From the NCBI GenBank assembly GCA_001513025.1, contig LFRZ01000122.1:21138-60647 (forward strand): a DNA stretch of 39,510 bases, written 5' to 3'. The translations under genes were made by a program, and so were the position numbers. Of this stretch, positions 28,891 to 36,849 are shown one piece after another; positions within the stretch are counted from its first letter, which is position 1, and every line of letters starts with the position of its first letter. Under the pieces are notes generated by a model. It searched no databases. It worked only from the letters and a program-made list of their open reading frames with translations, and was not told where the DNA came from. The stretch is from Gammaproteobacteria bacterium DTU037. GTDB taxonomy: Bacteria; Pseudomonadota; Gammaproteobacteria; Pseudomonadales; Pseudomonadaceae.

Positions 28891-28919
28891 TTTAAAATCC
28901 CGTTGAAATAAAAATTCAA
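28891..28919 (-). promoter_or_regulatory. Likely promoter of the ETF-QO gene
   Basis: On the minus strand TTGAAT (28914-28919) and TTTAAA (28891-28896) are separated by 17 bases. The start would fall near 28884, inside the palindrome at 28872-28885. Confidence 0.5.
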
Positions 28920-28988
28920 AGGTTGAGCAGAAAGGTTGAATTGTTGTATTGACCGACTTAGGTCTTACGTTCAAGATAGGAGAAGTTT

Positions 28989-29016
28989 TGTGCGTATCTG
29001 ATGGGTTGGTTATATA
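28989..29016 (+). promoter_or_regulatory. Possible promoter of etfBA
   Basis: TTGTGC (28989-28994) and TATATA (29011-29016) with a 16-base spacer, about 75 bases before the etfB ATG. The rest of the 28760-29090 gap holds no gene that I can support. Confidence 0.45.
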
Positions 29017-29090
29017 TTCGACCAGACACATCACTCAGGCCAGGCTTGTCTTGGCGACATTTTTTATTCACCCGAGATAACGAGGAATCC

Positions 29091-29840
29091 ATGAAGGTTC
29101 TAGTAGCTGTCAAGCGAGTGGTAGACTATAACGTCAAGGTTCGCGTCAAAGCGGACAACACTGGCGTTGATCTTGCCAACGTTAAAATGTCTATGAACCC
29201 TTTCTGCGAAATTGGCGTTGAAGAAGCCATTCGCTTAAAGGAAAAAGGTATTGCAACTGAAGTGGTTGCAGTGTGCATTGGCCCTACTGCTGCTCAAGAG
29301 CAATTGCGTACTGCGCTCGCTCTAGGCGCTGACCGTGCAATTTTGGTCGAAACGGCTGAAGAGTTACGCTCACTGACTGTAGCCAAACTGCTTAAAGCAG
29401 TGGTTGATCAAGAGCAGCCACAGCTGATTATGCTGGGCAAGCAAGCGATTGATACTGATAACAATCAGACCGGTCAAATGCTCGGTGCCTTAACCGGTTA
29501 TGCGCAAGGTACTTTTGCTTCTAAAGTGGAAGTAGCTGGCGATAAAGTTAACGTGACGCGTGAAGTTGATGGTGGCTTACAAACAGTTACCCTGAATTTA
29601 CCAGCGATTGTTACCACTGACTTGCGTTTAAATGAGCCACGTTATGCATCTTTGCCTAACATTATGAAAGCCAAGAAAAAGCCGCTGGAAATTATTACTC
29701 CAGACTCTTTGGGCGTTTCTACCGCATCCACAGTTACCACTTTGAAAGTTGAAGCACCGGCCACACGCAGTGCCGGTATCAAAGTAAAAGATGTGGCTGA
29801 ACTGGTCGAAAAACTTAAAAATGAAGCGAAGGTAATCTAA
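29091..29840 (+). CDS. etfB: Electron transfer flavoprotein beta subunit EtfB
   Basis: A 249-residue subunit that, with EtfA, carries electrons from acyl-CoA and related dehydrogenases to [25 protein letters not shown] at the start, [21 protein letters not shown], and the recognition-loop region [20 protein letters not shown] identify it. It also binds AMP structurally. The frame opens 30 codons upstream, but the ATG at 29091 has CGAGGA before it and gives the normal length. Its stop overlaps the etfA start (TAATG). Confidence 0.96.
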   Translation: MKVLVAVKRVVDYNVKVRVKADNTGVDLANVKMSMNPFCEIGVEEAIRLKEKGIATEVVAVCIGPTAAQEQLRTALALGADRAILVETAEELRSLTVAKLLKAVVDQEQPQLIMLGKQAIDTDNNQTGQMLGALTGYAQGTFASKVEVAGDKVNVTREVDGGLQTVTLNLPAIVTTDLRLNEPRYASLPNIMKAKKKPLEIITPDSLGVSTASTVTTLKVEAPATRSAGIKVKDVAELVEKLKNEAKVI

Positions 29841-30769
29841 TGGCTATTTTGGTTATTGCTGAACACACTAACGTCGCTCTGGGTGCTGCTACCTTGAACA
29901 CCGTTTCGGCGGCCAAAGCTATTGGTGGCGATATTCATGTACTGGTTGCCGGTGCTGGATGCGCTGCGGTTGCGGAAGCTGCTGCAAAAATTGATGGCGT
30001 GAGCAAAGTATTGCTAGCGGATAACGCTGCTTTTGCTTATCAACTGCCTGAAAACGTTGCCCCTTTAATTGCTGAAGTGGGTAAGGACTACACGCATATT
30101 CTTGCCTCTGCCACCTCAATCGGTAAAAACGTGCTACCACGCGTTGCTGCGTTGCTGGATGTGGATCAGATCTCTGAAATTATCGCAGTAGAAAGTGCTG
30201 ATACCTTTAAGCGCCCAATCTATGCGGGTAATGCGATTGCGACCGTGCAATCTAACGCTGCGATTAAAGTGATTACCGTACGTGGCACTGGTTTTGATGC
30301 GGCGGCTGCTGAAGGCGGTTCTGCAAGCATTGAAGCTGTGACTGCTGGTGGTGATGCGGGTATTTCTGTTTTTGTTAGCGAAGAGCTGGCGAAATCTGAC
30401 CGTCCTGAACTGACTGCGGCGAAGATCGTTGTATCTGGTGGTCGTGGTATGCAGAACGGCGACAACTTTGCAATGCTCAACCGCGTTGCTGACAAGCTTG
30501 GCGCTGCAGTGGGTGCTTCACGCGCTGCGGTTGACGCAGGTTTTGTACCGAACGATATGCAAGTGGGTCAAACAGGTAAAATTGTTGCGCCAGACCTGTA
30601 TATTGCAGTGGGTATTTCCGGTGCAATCCAGCATTTGGCCGGTATGAAAGATTCTAAAGTGATCGTTGCGATCAACAAAGATGAAGATGCACCGATTTTC
30701 CAAGTGGCAGACTACGGTTTAGTGGCGGATTTGTTCGACGCTGTGCCTGAGTTAGAAAAAGCCCTGTAA
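29840..30769 (+). CDS. etfA: Electron transfer flavoprotein alpha subunit EtfA
   Basis: A 309-residue FAD-bearing partner of EtfB. The N-terminal domain starts [26 protein letters not shown]. The C-terminal FAD domain (about 190-309) has [65 protein letters not shown] and [21 protein letters not shown], all standard. Its ATG overlaps the etfB stop, and a terminator follows 20 bases downstream, so etfBA is a two-gene operon. Confidence 0.96.
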   Translation: MAILVIAEHTNVALGAATLNTVSAAKAIGGDIHVLVAGAGCAAVAEAAAKIDGVSKVLLADNAAFAYQLPENVAPLIAEVGKDYTHILASATSIGKNVLPRVAALLDVDQISEIIAVESADTFKRPIYAGNAIATVQSNAAIKVITVRGTGFDAAAAEGGSASIEAVTAGGDAGISVFVSEELAKSDRPELTAAKIVVSGGRGMQNGDNFAMLNRVADKLGAAVGASRAAVDAGFVPNDMQVGQTGKIVAPDLYIAVGISGAIQHLAGMKDSKVIVAINKDEDAPIFQVADYGLVADLFDAVPELEKAL

Positions 30770-30790
30770 GGCTGACTCCTTGGTAGAAGA

Positions 30791-30819
30791 AACCCGCTTT
30801 TTTTAAAGCGGGTTTTTTT
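30791..30819 (+). terminator. Terminator of etfBA
   Basis: Stem AACCCGCTTT/AAAGCGGGTT with a TTTT loop, followed directly by a T run. Confidence 0.9.
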
Positions 30820-30971
30820 ATATCTATTGCACTGCTCGAGCCGCAACAGTGCGCTCTCTAGTTAAAGAATCTACTTGGCCGCAGGGCCAATTAGGCTGCG
30901 GTATAGCGCGTGTCGAGCTCCACCCGTGTAATATACCTGCCTTAATAGAATTGCTGCTTGATTGGAGTGTT

Positions 30972-31688
30972 ATGAACTGGCGATGGGTATTGTGTGCAAT
31001 AGGAACAGTAGTCGGCAGTACAGTGCCAAGCATGCTTTATGCAGATCAACAGGCGTGTGAAACGCTGGTGGCGGTCAGTTATCTAACCGCTGAGAAACCG
31101 CGCAATGCCAGCCTCGATGTTGTACACGCACTGGCAGAAAAAACACAACTGCGGATTAAAGTCGAGGCCGCGCAGGGGCGCAAGGCCTTAGCTGAGGTGC
31201 GCAGTGGCCGCGTTGATTTGATTATTGGAGTCAGTCTAGAGACTGAAAAAGATGCACCGCTGGATTATCTAACGCCGGCCTATACAGAAAAAACTTACCG
31301 CCTATGGCTGCGCACTGGCGAACAGGTATCGCTCACGCAGTGGCCTGAGCTGTCCGGCTTGCGTGGTGTGCAAGTGATAACGGCTAAACCTTTAATGGTC
31401 TTTGATCGCCAAGCAGAGCAACTAAACTGGCCGATACGTGCCGTCGATAGCCTTGCAGTAGCGATTGATAAGGTGCTGCAGGGGCGAGCCGATTATGTGT
31501 TGGCTGAGCAGCAAGCGATGCAGCAGTATATTGTGCAGCATGATTTAGGCCGACGTTTTGAAGCCATTGATCCGCCGGTCGAGACGCAAGGATTCTTTGT
31601 CGCCATGGCTAAAGACTCTGCGTGTCATACGCCTGCATTGCGCAGCCGCTTAAATAAAGCGTTGCTGGCGTTGAGCCAACCTCAGTAG
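30972..31688 (+). CDS. Periplasmic solute-binding protein (SBP_bac_3-like)
   Basis: A 238-residue protein with a signal peptide (about 1-25, MNWRWVLCAIGTVVGSTVPSMLYA). The mature part follows the type 3 solute-binding fold: AVSYLTAEKPRNASLDVVHALAEKTQLRIKVEAAQGRKALAEVRSGRVDLIIGVSLE, then LDYLTPAYTEKTYRLWLRTGE, and GRADYVLAEQQAM. The ligand cannot be told. No permease or ATPase lies beside it. The frame can extend 41 codons upstream, but GGAG four bases before the ATG at 30972 and the signal peptide fix the start. The 200 bases upstream contain only the etfA terminator and short inverted repeats. Confidence 0.85.
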   Translation: MNWRWVLCAIGTVVGSTVPSMLYADQQACETLVAVSYLTAEKPRNASLDVVHALAEKTQLRIKVEAAQGRKALAEVRSGRVDLIIGVSLETEKDAPLDYLTPAYTEKTYRLWLRTGEQVSLTQWPELSGLRGVQVITAKPLMVFDRQAEQLNWPIRAVDSLAVAIDKVLQGRADYVLAEQQAMQQYIVQHDLGRRFEAIDPPVETQGFFVAMAKDSACHTPALRSRLNKALLALSQPQ

Positions 31689-31702
31689 CTTTCATCAGGT
31701 AC

Positions 31703-31742
31703 AAAAAAAGGCCCAGCACGCATCACGCACTGAGCCTTTTTT
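31703..31742 (-). terminator. Terminator between the solute-binding protein gene and htpX
   Basis: A run of A, stem AAAAGGCCCAG/CTGAGCCTTTT with one imperfect pair, then a run of T. The imperfect pair is a G-U wobble only in minus-strand RNA, so it fits htpX best, with likely activity in both directions. Confidence 0.8.
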
Positions 31743-31754
31743 ACACCGTTGCGC

Positions 31755-32627
31755 TTAACGTCGGTCTTGCAGTGCCGCGATGCGTACTTCTAAAGGAGGG
31801 TGGCTCATAAATAAACCGGCCAAACCTTCTTTTAAACCGCCATTGATACCGAAAGCCGTTAGGGCTTTAGGCATGTCGGATTCGATACCTTGTTCAGCGC
31901 GCAAGCGGTTTAAGGCACCAATCATTGCCTGTTTACCGGCCAAATCAGCACCGGCTTCATCCGCACGGAACTCACGGCGGCGCGAGAACCACATCACGAT
32001 AGTGCTGGCTAAAATACCCAGTACCAATTCCGCGAAAATCGTCGCTACAAAGTAGCCAATACCACGGCCGTCTTCATTTTTCAGGATGGCTTTATCAACA
32101 AAGTCACCGAAAATACGCGCAAAGAACATCACAAAGGTGTTTACCACGCCTTGTAATAACGCCATCGTGACCATATCGCCATTGGCTACGTGGCCAATTT
32201 CATGGGCTAATACAGCTTTAATTTCATCTTGTGAGAAGCGGTCTAGCAGACCTTGGCTGACAGCAACCAAGGCGCTATTGCGGTTCCAGCCGGTGGCAAA
32301 AGCGTTGGATTGGTGGGATGGGAAAATACCCACTTCTGGCATGCCAATACCTGCTTTATTGGCCAGTTCTGCAACGGTGTTAACTAACCATTGTTCTTGG
32401 CGTGTACGAGGCTGATCAATAATTTGTGTACCAGTGCTTCTCTTGGCCATCCATTTAGAAATAAACAGCGAGACCAGCGAGCCGGCAAAACCAAAGACTG
32501 CACAGAAAATTAATAAGTCGCCATGGTTCTGGCCGGTGAATCGGTCCACACCCAGCAAACTGAGGGTAACACTGGCAATTAACAGTACCGCAATGTTAGT
32601 TGCTAAGAATAAAAAGATACGCATCAT
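31755..32627 (-). CDS. htpX: Membrane zinc protease HtpX
   Basis: A 290-residue inner-membrane metalloprotease (M48) that removes misfolded membrane proteins. Two N-terminal helices (about 4-24 and 38-57), zinc motif HEIGH at 142-146, two further helices (about 155-172 and 192-215), and the third zinc ligand in [11 protein letters not shown] near 223. [22 protein letters not shown] is typical of HtpX. Either of two adjacent ATG codons could start it. In the family it responds to envelope stress (CpxR in enterics); no control site is visible here. Confidence 0.96.
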   Translation of the reverse strand: MMRIFLFLATNIAVLLIASVTLSLLGVDRFTGQNHGDLLIFCAVFGFAGSLVSLFISKWMAKRSTGTQIIDQPRTRQEQWLVNTVAELANKAGIGMPEVGIFPSHQSNAFATGWNRNSALVAVSQGLLDRFSQDEIKAVLAHEIGHVANGDMVTMALLQGVVNTFVMFFARIFGDFVDKAILKNEDGRGIGYFVATIFAELVLGILASTIVMWFSRRREFRADEAGADLAGKQAMIGALNRLRAEQGIESDMPKALTAFGINGGLKEGLAGLFMSHPPLEVRIAALQDRR

Positions 32628-32783
32628 GTGCGAGAAGCTCCAAAAGTCTAATCAGGTGAACTATATAAGGGTTGCGCGGATGCGCTTCAAGGGGCTGACT
32701 GTTGCAAACTGTGTCAGGCACGCTATAGATACTGTTTGCAGTAGGCTGACAGCATTCAGTCACGATAGGCAGCGTTTTAACAA

Positions 32784-32814
32784 AGAAGGCCTGATAGATA
32801 TTATCAGGCCTTCT
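32784..32814 (-). terminator. Terminator of alaA
   Basis: A perfect 13-bp inverted repeat (AGAAGGCCTGATA and its complement) with a 5-base loop. On the minus strand it is followed by TTGTTAAAA. It lies 35 bases past the alaA stop. Confidence 0.75.
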
Positions 32815-32848
32815 GGGTGGAATGTATCAATATTGAGTCGGTGCAGGC

Positions 32849-34060
32849 TTATTGGCGGTAGGTTTTTAAGAAATTACCGATTCGGCCAATGGCTTGCTCC
32901 AGATCATCCACGCGCGGCAGCGTAACGACGCGGAAATGGTCTGGCCAAGGCCAGTTAAATGCCGTGCCTTGTACTACTAAGAGCTTTTCTGAGAGCAGTA
33001 AATCCAGCACGAATTTTTCATCGTTATGAATCGGACAGATTTTCGGATCAATCTTGGGGAAGGCGTACAGCGCGCCCATAGGTTTGACACAGCTTACACC
33101 GGGAATAGAGTTGAGTAACTCCCAGGTGCGGTTACGCTGCTCCAGTAAGCGACCGTTGGGCAAGATTAAATCATTGATACTTTGATAACCGCCCAATGCT
33201 GTTTGAATGGCATGCTGTGCTGGGACGTTGGCACACAAACGCATATTGGACAGAATATCCAGACCTTCAATATAGCTGCGTGCGCGGTGCTTAGGCCCTG
33301 AGATAGCCACCCAGCCCGAACGGAAACCGGCCACTCGGTAGGATTTGGAGAGGCCGTTAAAGGTTAAGCATAAAACGTCCGTGGCCAATGACGCCGTGCA
33401 GATATGCTCGGCGCCATCGTATAAAATTTTATCGTAGATTTCGTCAGATAAAACCATCAAGTTGTGTTGACGCGCCAGTTCCAGAATATCCAGCAGTACT
33501 TCTTTCGAGTACACCGCACCGGTTGGGTTATTCGGGTTGATTAAGACAATCGCCTTGGTGTTGCTGGTGATTTTTGAGCGCATATCGGCAATATCTGGAA
33601 ACCAGCCAGCTTGCTCGTCACATAAATAGTGCACTGGCTTGCCACCGGCTAAACTGGTGGCAGCAGTCCATAATGGGTAGTCGGGTGCCGGCAGTAGTAC
33701 TTCATCGTTGTTATTTAACAAAGCTTGCAGGGTCATCACGATCAGTTCGGAGACGCCATTACCCAAGTAAATGTCTTCAACGCCGACGCCTTCAACGTTT
33801 TTTTGCTGATAGTACTGCATGATCGCTTTGCGCGCGCTAAACAAGCCTTTAGAGTCGCTGTACCCTTGTGCATTAGGCAAGTTGCGCATGACATCCTGAA
33901 GGATTTCTTCTGGTGCTTCAAAGCCAAAGGGTGCAGGATTGCCAATATTAAGCTTGAGAATACGATGGCCTTCGTCTTCAAGACGTTTGGCGTGTTTAAG
34001 TACAGGGCCTCGGATGTCATAACAGACGTTAGCGAGCTTGTTCGATTTGCTGAACTGCAT
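32849..34060 (-). CDS. alaA: Alanine aminotransferase AlaA
   Basis: A 403-residue PLP enzyme (class I/II) that makes alanine from pyruvate and glutamate. It begins MQFSKSNKLANVCYDIRGPVLKHAKRLEDEGHRILKLNIGNPAPFGFEAP, closely like E. coli AlaA. NPNNPTGAVYS near 175-185 is the cofactor-binding Asn loop, SDEIYDKILYDG near 205-216 carries the PLP-contacting Asp and Tyr, and the Schiff-base Lys is Lys239 in GLSKSYR. The length is standard. About 220 bases separate it from divergent msrB, with no clear element in between. Confidence 0.95.
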   Translation of the reverse strand: MQFSKSNKLANVCYDIRGPVLKHAKRLEDEGHRILKLNIGNPAPFGFEAPEEILQDVMRNLPNAQGYSDSKGLFSARKAIMQYYQQKNVEGVGVEDIYLGNGVSELIVMTLQALLNNNDEVLLPAPDYPLWTAATSLAGGKPVHYLCDEQAGWFPDIADMRSKITSNTKAIVLINPNNPTGAVYSKEVLLDILELARQHNLMVLSDEIYDKILYDGAEHICTASLATDVLCLTFNGLSKSYRVAGFRSGWVAISGPKHRARSYIEGLDILSNMRLCANVPAQHAIQTALGGYQSINDLILPNGRLLEQRNRTWELLNSIPGVSCVKPMGALYAFPKIDPKICPIHNDEKFVLDLLLSEKLLVVQGTAFNWPWPDHFRVVTLPRVDDLEQAIGRIGNFLKTYRQ

Positions 34061-34279
34061 GATGTTGAGTATCCCGAATAAAATAGGTCAATAAGGGGCG
34101 TTCTGTCGATAAAAAACGATTTTGAGCGCTGTCGCGTAACATAAATAGCCCGTGCACCCCATGGCTGCGCTGAATCAACAGACAAGATAGATGCACTTAA
34201 AGATGCCTATCATACGACTGTGTTGGCAAAGGTGAAAGGGAGCGTTAGGTTTATGCTTGGGCTTTAATTGGAGAATATG

Positions 34280-34678
34280 ATGGAAAAGGTTGCAAAGACC
34301 CTCGAAGAGTGGCGCGAACAGTTATCCGATGAGCAGTTACGAGTTTGTCGGTTGGGCGGTACTGAGCGGCCATTTAGTGGTGCATATCAGTCCCCCACGT
34401 TTAATGGTGTGTTTCATTGTGTCTGCTGTGGCCAAGCGTTGTTTGACGCTCAGCATCAGTTTGATGCGGGCTGTGGCTGGCCCAGTTATTGGCAGCCGAT
34501 TAGCCCAGCGGCATTGAGCGAGCATGTGGATAAGAGTCATGGCATGCAGCGCGTTGAAGTCTTGTGTTCGGGCTGTGATGCTCACTTAGGCCATGTTTTT
34601 CCCGACGGCCCAGCACCCACGGGCCTGCGTTATTGCATTAATTCTGTGGCCTTACGGTTGGAGCCAGCAGCAGGTTGA
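34280..34678 (+). CDS. msrB: Peptide methionine-R-sulfoxide reductase MsrB
   Basis: A 132-residue repair enzyme that reduces methionine-R-sulfoxide in proteins with thioredoxin as donor. The zinc pairs are Cys47/Cys50 (HCVCC) and Cys96/Cys99 (CSGC), the substrate motif is GCGWPSYW (64-71), and the catalytic Cys119 is in [10 protein letters not shown]. The frame also opens at TTG 34268 and ATG 34277; GGAG at 34270-34273 gives the best spacing (6 bases) to the ATG at 34280, which also produces the usual MEKV beginning. trxB at 19451 could reduce its thioredoxin partner. Confidence 0.94.
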   Translation: MEKVAKTLEEWREQLSDEQLRVCRLGGTERPFSGAYQSPTFNGVFHCVCCGQALFDAQHQFDAGCGWPSYWQPISPAALSEHVDKSHGMQRVEVLCSGCDAHLGHVFPDGPAPTGLRYCINSVALRLEPAAG

Positions 34679-34745
34679 TCTATTGCCCAATAGGTTGTCT
34701 GCTTAATAGTGACTGAGGGCGATAAGCTATGATAAGGAGAACTAT

Positions 34746-35639
34746 GTGTCTGCGTTACTCAATGAGTTTTTACAGCGTGCCAATCAAGTGTTACAACAAG
34801 TCGAGCCTTTGTTGCCTAAGCCAACTGAGCCGGTGGATTGGTACAGTGTGTTTGCCGCCAGTTGGCAGCGCAAAGGCAATAGCAGTTTTTTTCGGCCGAT
34901 TCAGTTGGGTGCGGATATCCAATTGGTTGACTTGCTTGGAATCGATCGCCAGCGTCAGCAATTATTACGCAACACTCAGCAATTTATGCGCGGCTTTCCA
35001 GCCAATCATGCGTTGCTCTGGGGCGCACGAGGTACGGGTAAATCATCCTTAGTGCGTGCGTTATTGGCTGAATATGCCTCACAAGGCTTACGTTTAATTG
35101 AAGTGGAGCGCAATGAACTGGCTGATTTGCCCTTGATTGTTGAATCATTGGCCGGCTTGCCACAGCATTTTATTGTATTTTGCGACGATCTCTCTTTTGA
35201 AGCAGGTGAGGGCGACTACCGTATTTTAAAAAGTGTGCTAGATGGCTCCTTAGAGCGCGCACCAGATAATGTGTTGTTGTATGCCACCTCTAACCGTCGC
35301 CACTTATTACCTGAGCAGCACAGCGATAATCAGCATTGGCAGCATGGTGACGGTGGTGAGTTGCATCCCAGTGAAGCAGTGGAGGATAAGATTGCGCTAT
35401 CCGATCGCTTTGGTCTGTGGTTGTCGTTTTATCCCTTTAGCCAAGAGCATTACTTGGATGTGGTGCAGCACTGGATTGCTGAGTATGCACGTCCAACACA
35501 GCTGAGTTGGCAGTTCAGTGAGGACGTAGCGAAAGAGGCGATCAGTTGGGCACTGGCGCGCGGTAACCGTAATGGCCGTTGCGCGGCGCAGTTCGCGAAA
35601 CAATGGGTTGGCCTGCAGCTATTAGAGCAATTGCTGTAG
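34746..35639 (+). CDS. DUF815-family AAA-like ATPase
   Basis: A 297-residue P-loop ATPase. Walker A GARGTGKSS at 93-101, Walker B-like FIVFCDDLSFE (about 148-158), and sensor-type LLYATSNRRHLLPE. The C-terminal helical part (ALARGNRNGRCAAQFAKQWVG) matches DUF815. The cellular role is not established; the layout resembles small AAA+ loaders. The start is GTG at 34746, with AAGGAG six bases upstream; the ATG two bases earlier is out of frame. No membrane segment. It follows msrB by 67 bases. Confidence 0.88.
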   Translation: MSALLNEFLQRANQVLQQVEPLLPKPTEPVDWYSVFAASWQRKGNSSFFRPIQLGADIQLVDLLGIDRQRQQLLRNTQQFMRGFPANHALLWGARGTGKSSLVRALLAEYASQGLRLIEVERNELADLPLIVESLAGLPQHFIVFCDDLSFEAGEGDYRILKSVLDGSLERAPDNVLLYATSNRRHLLPEQHSDNQHWQHGDGGELHPSEAVEDKIALSDRFGLWLSFYPFSQEHYLDVVQHWIAEYARPTQLSWQFSEDVAKEAISWALARGNRNGRCAAQFAKQWVGLQLLEQLL

Positions 35640-35737
35640 CGTCATCTGAGTCGCCTGCGCTTGAATGCAGGTGAGTACCTTGGGTTAATGCCGTGCAGGC
35701 TTTATACTGCGCGGCTTGTTTTTAAGGGGATAGCACC

Positions 35738-36145
35738 ATGAGCACATCGCATGTCGAACAACACTTACAGCTGTTAGCACACTTACGCACGATTTTAGTG
35801 GCGGTTGCTGATGCAGAGGTGGTGCCGGAAAATCATCATGCCTTATTTCTTGAGCGCTTTGATGAGATGGTCGCTGACTTAGGTGAAAGCAGCGAAGACT
35901 TATATGTGGGGCAGGAGATTATTAGTCAGGTGTTCCAGCGTTATCCACAAATCGCCCATTTAGTGCCGCGTGACTTATTGTGGTTTTTTGGTGGTGACTG
36001 TCTGCACTTTATGCCAGATGACGAAATTGATAAGTATCAGCAGTTGGAAGATCGTCGCTATCAGGCTTTAGAAAATGGCGAAGATTTTGACTGGAACCAA
36101 GAGATTCAGCTGATGTTTATGCCTCAAAACGCCCCAGAACATTAA
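35738..36145 (+). CDS. PA2817-like conserved hypothetical protein
   Basis: A 135-residue acidic cytoplasmic protein of unknown function. Distinct segments: LALLEHLRT-like start HLQLLAHLRTILVAVADAEVV, FLERFDEMVADLGESSEDLYVGQEIISQVFQRYPQIAHLVPRDLLWFFGGDCLHFMPDDEI, and the aromatic/acidic end. I recognise it as the family represented by PA2817 in P. aeruginosa. AAGGGG precedes the ATG. The tRNA operon promoter begins 27 bases after its stop. Confidence 0.8.
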   Translation: MSTSHVEQHLQLLAHLRTILVAVADAEVVPENHHALFLERFDEMVADLGESSEDLYVGQEIISQVFQRYPQIAHLVPRDLLWFFGGDCLHFMPDDEIDKYQQLEDRRYQALENGEDFDWNQEIQLMFMPQNAPEH

Positions 36146-36171
36146 AATATAAAGAATTTTTGATAAAGAGC

Positions 36172-36200
36172 TTGACGGATGGTCTGATCGACCGTAATAT
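36172..36200 (+). promoter_or_regulatory. Strong sigma-70 promoter of the tRNA operon
   Basis: TTGACG (36172-36177) and TAATAT (36195-36200) with an optimal 17-base spacer, followed by a GC-rich GCGCGCC discriminator, as found at stable-RNA promoters under stringent control. The first tRNA begins 76 bases after the -10. Confidence 0.85.
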
Positions 36201-36275
36201 GCGCGCCACTTCCAAGCAATAACGCAAAGCGCTAAAGCAGAAGAAGTTGCAAGCTGTTATAAGCTCCAAGGCTGC

Positions 36276-36351
36276 GTCCCCTTCGTCTAGTGGCCTAGGA
36301 CACCGCCCTTTCACGGCGGTAACAGGGGTTCGAGTCCCCTAGGGGACGCCA
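36276..36351 (+). tRNA. tRNA-Glu (anticodon TTC)
   Basis: 76 bases. Acceptor stem GTCCCCT/AGGGGAC, discriminator G and encoded CCA. The anticodon stem CCGCC/GGCGG encloses CTTTCAC with anticodon TTC, and the T arm carries GGTTCGAGTCC. Confidence 0.97.
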
Positions 36352-36357
36352 TATTAT

Positions 36358-36433
<76 letters not shown>

Positions 36434-36458
36434 AATTTGGCGTACGCGCTAAAAGAAG

Positions 36459-36483
36459 AAAGAGCCTAAGGGCTCTTTTTTTT
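36459..36483 (+). terminator. Terminator of the tRNA operon
   Basis: Stem AAAGAGCC/GGCTCTTT with a TAAG loop, continuing into a run of T. Confidence 0.9.
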
Positions 36484-36778
36484 CGTCTGTTGTTTGTGCT
36501 CGTGTTTAGCGAGCTTTACTCATTTTATCTTGGCCGTTCTGGTCGCTGTTAATTATGCTTTATACGCGGGTGCGTAATGCATCTCTCATTTACCCATATG
36601 ATTCAGTCCTTGCCATACGCATTTGAGTTATAGCTGTGCGTGCTTTTTAATGGCTTGATAGTGGTTTTAAAATATATTTAGCCTTGCAACTAAAGTGCTG
36701 CTCAGTTGCGCAAGCATAGGTTATAGGCCTGTATTTGTTAGACTGTAGTGGATACTTAATGATAGGGCTGTGCTGAAA
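36484..36778. other. Gene-free AT-rich interval upstream of pqqF
   Basis: About 300 bases between the tRNA terminator and the pqqF promoter. I see no reading frame with a ribosome binding site, no RNA gene and no repeat longer than a few bases. It is AT-rich around 36650-36680. Confidence 0.4.
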
Positions 36779-36807
36779 TTGCTTCTAAAGTACTGTTGCG
36801 TTATAGA
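36779..36807 (+). promoter_or_regulatory. Likely promoter of pqqF
   Basis: TTGCTT (36779-36784) and TATAGA (36802-36807) with a 17-base spacer, about 40 bases before the pqqF ATG. Confidence 0.6.
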
Positions 36808-36849
36808 GCTAGGCTATTGATTGTGTTAGCACTAAGCTAAGGGGCATCT

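Noticed and set aside
28786-29034. Minus-strand frame of 82 codons between ETF-QO and etfB
   Set aside because: It covers the promoters and operator of the divergent pair, has no ribosome binding site and resembles no family.
30827-30902. Short inverted repeats after the etfA terminator
   Set aside because: Arms of six bases with loops of 11-12 bases are common by chance, and no role is evident.
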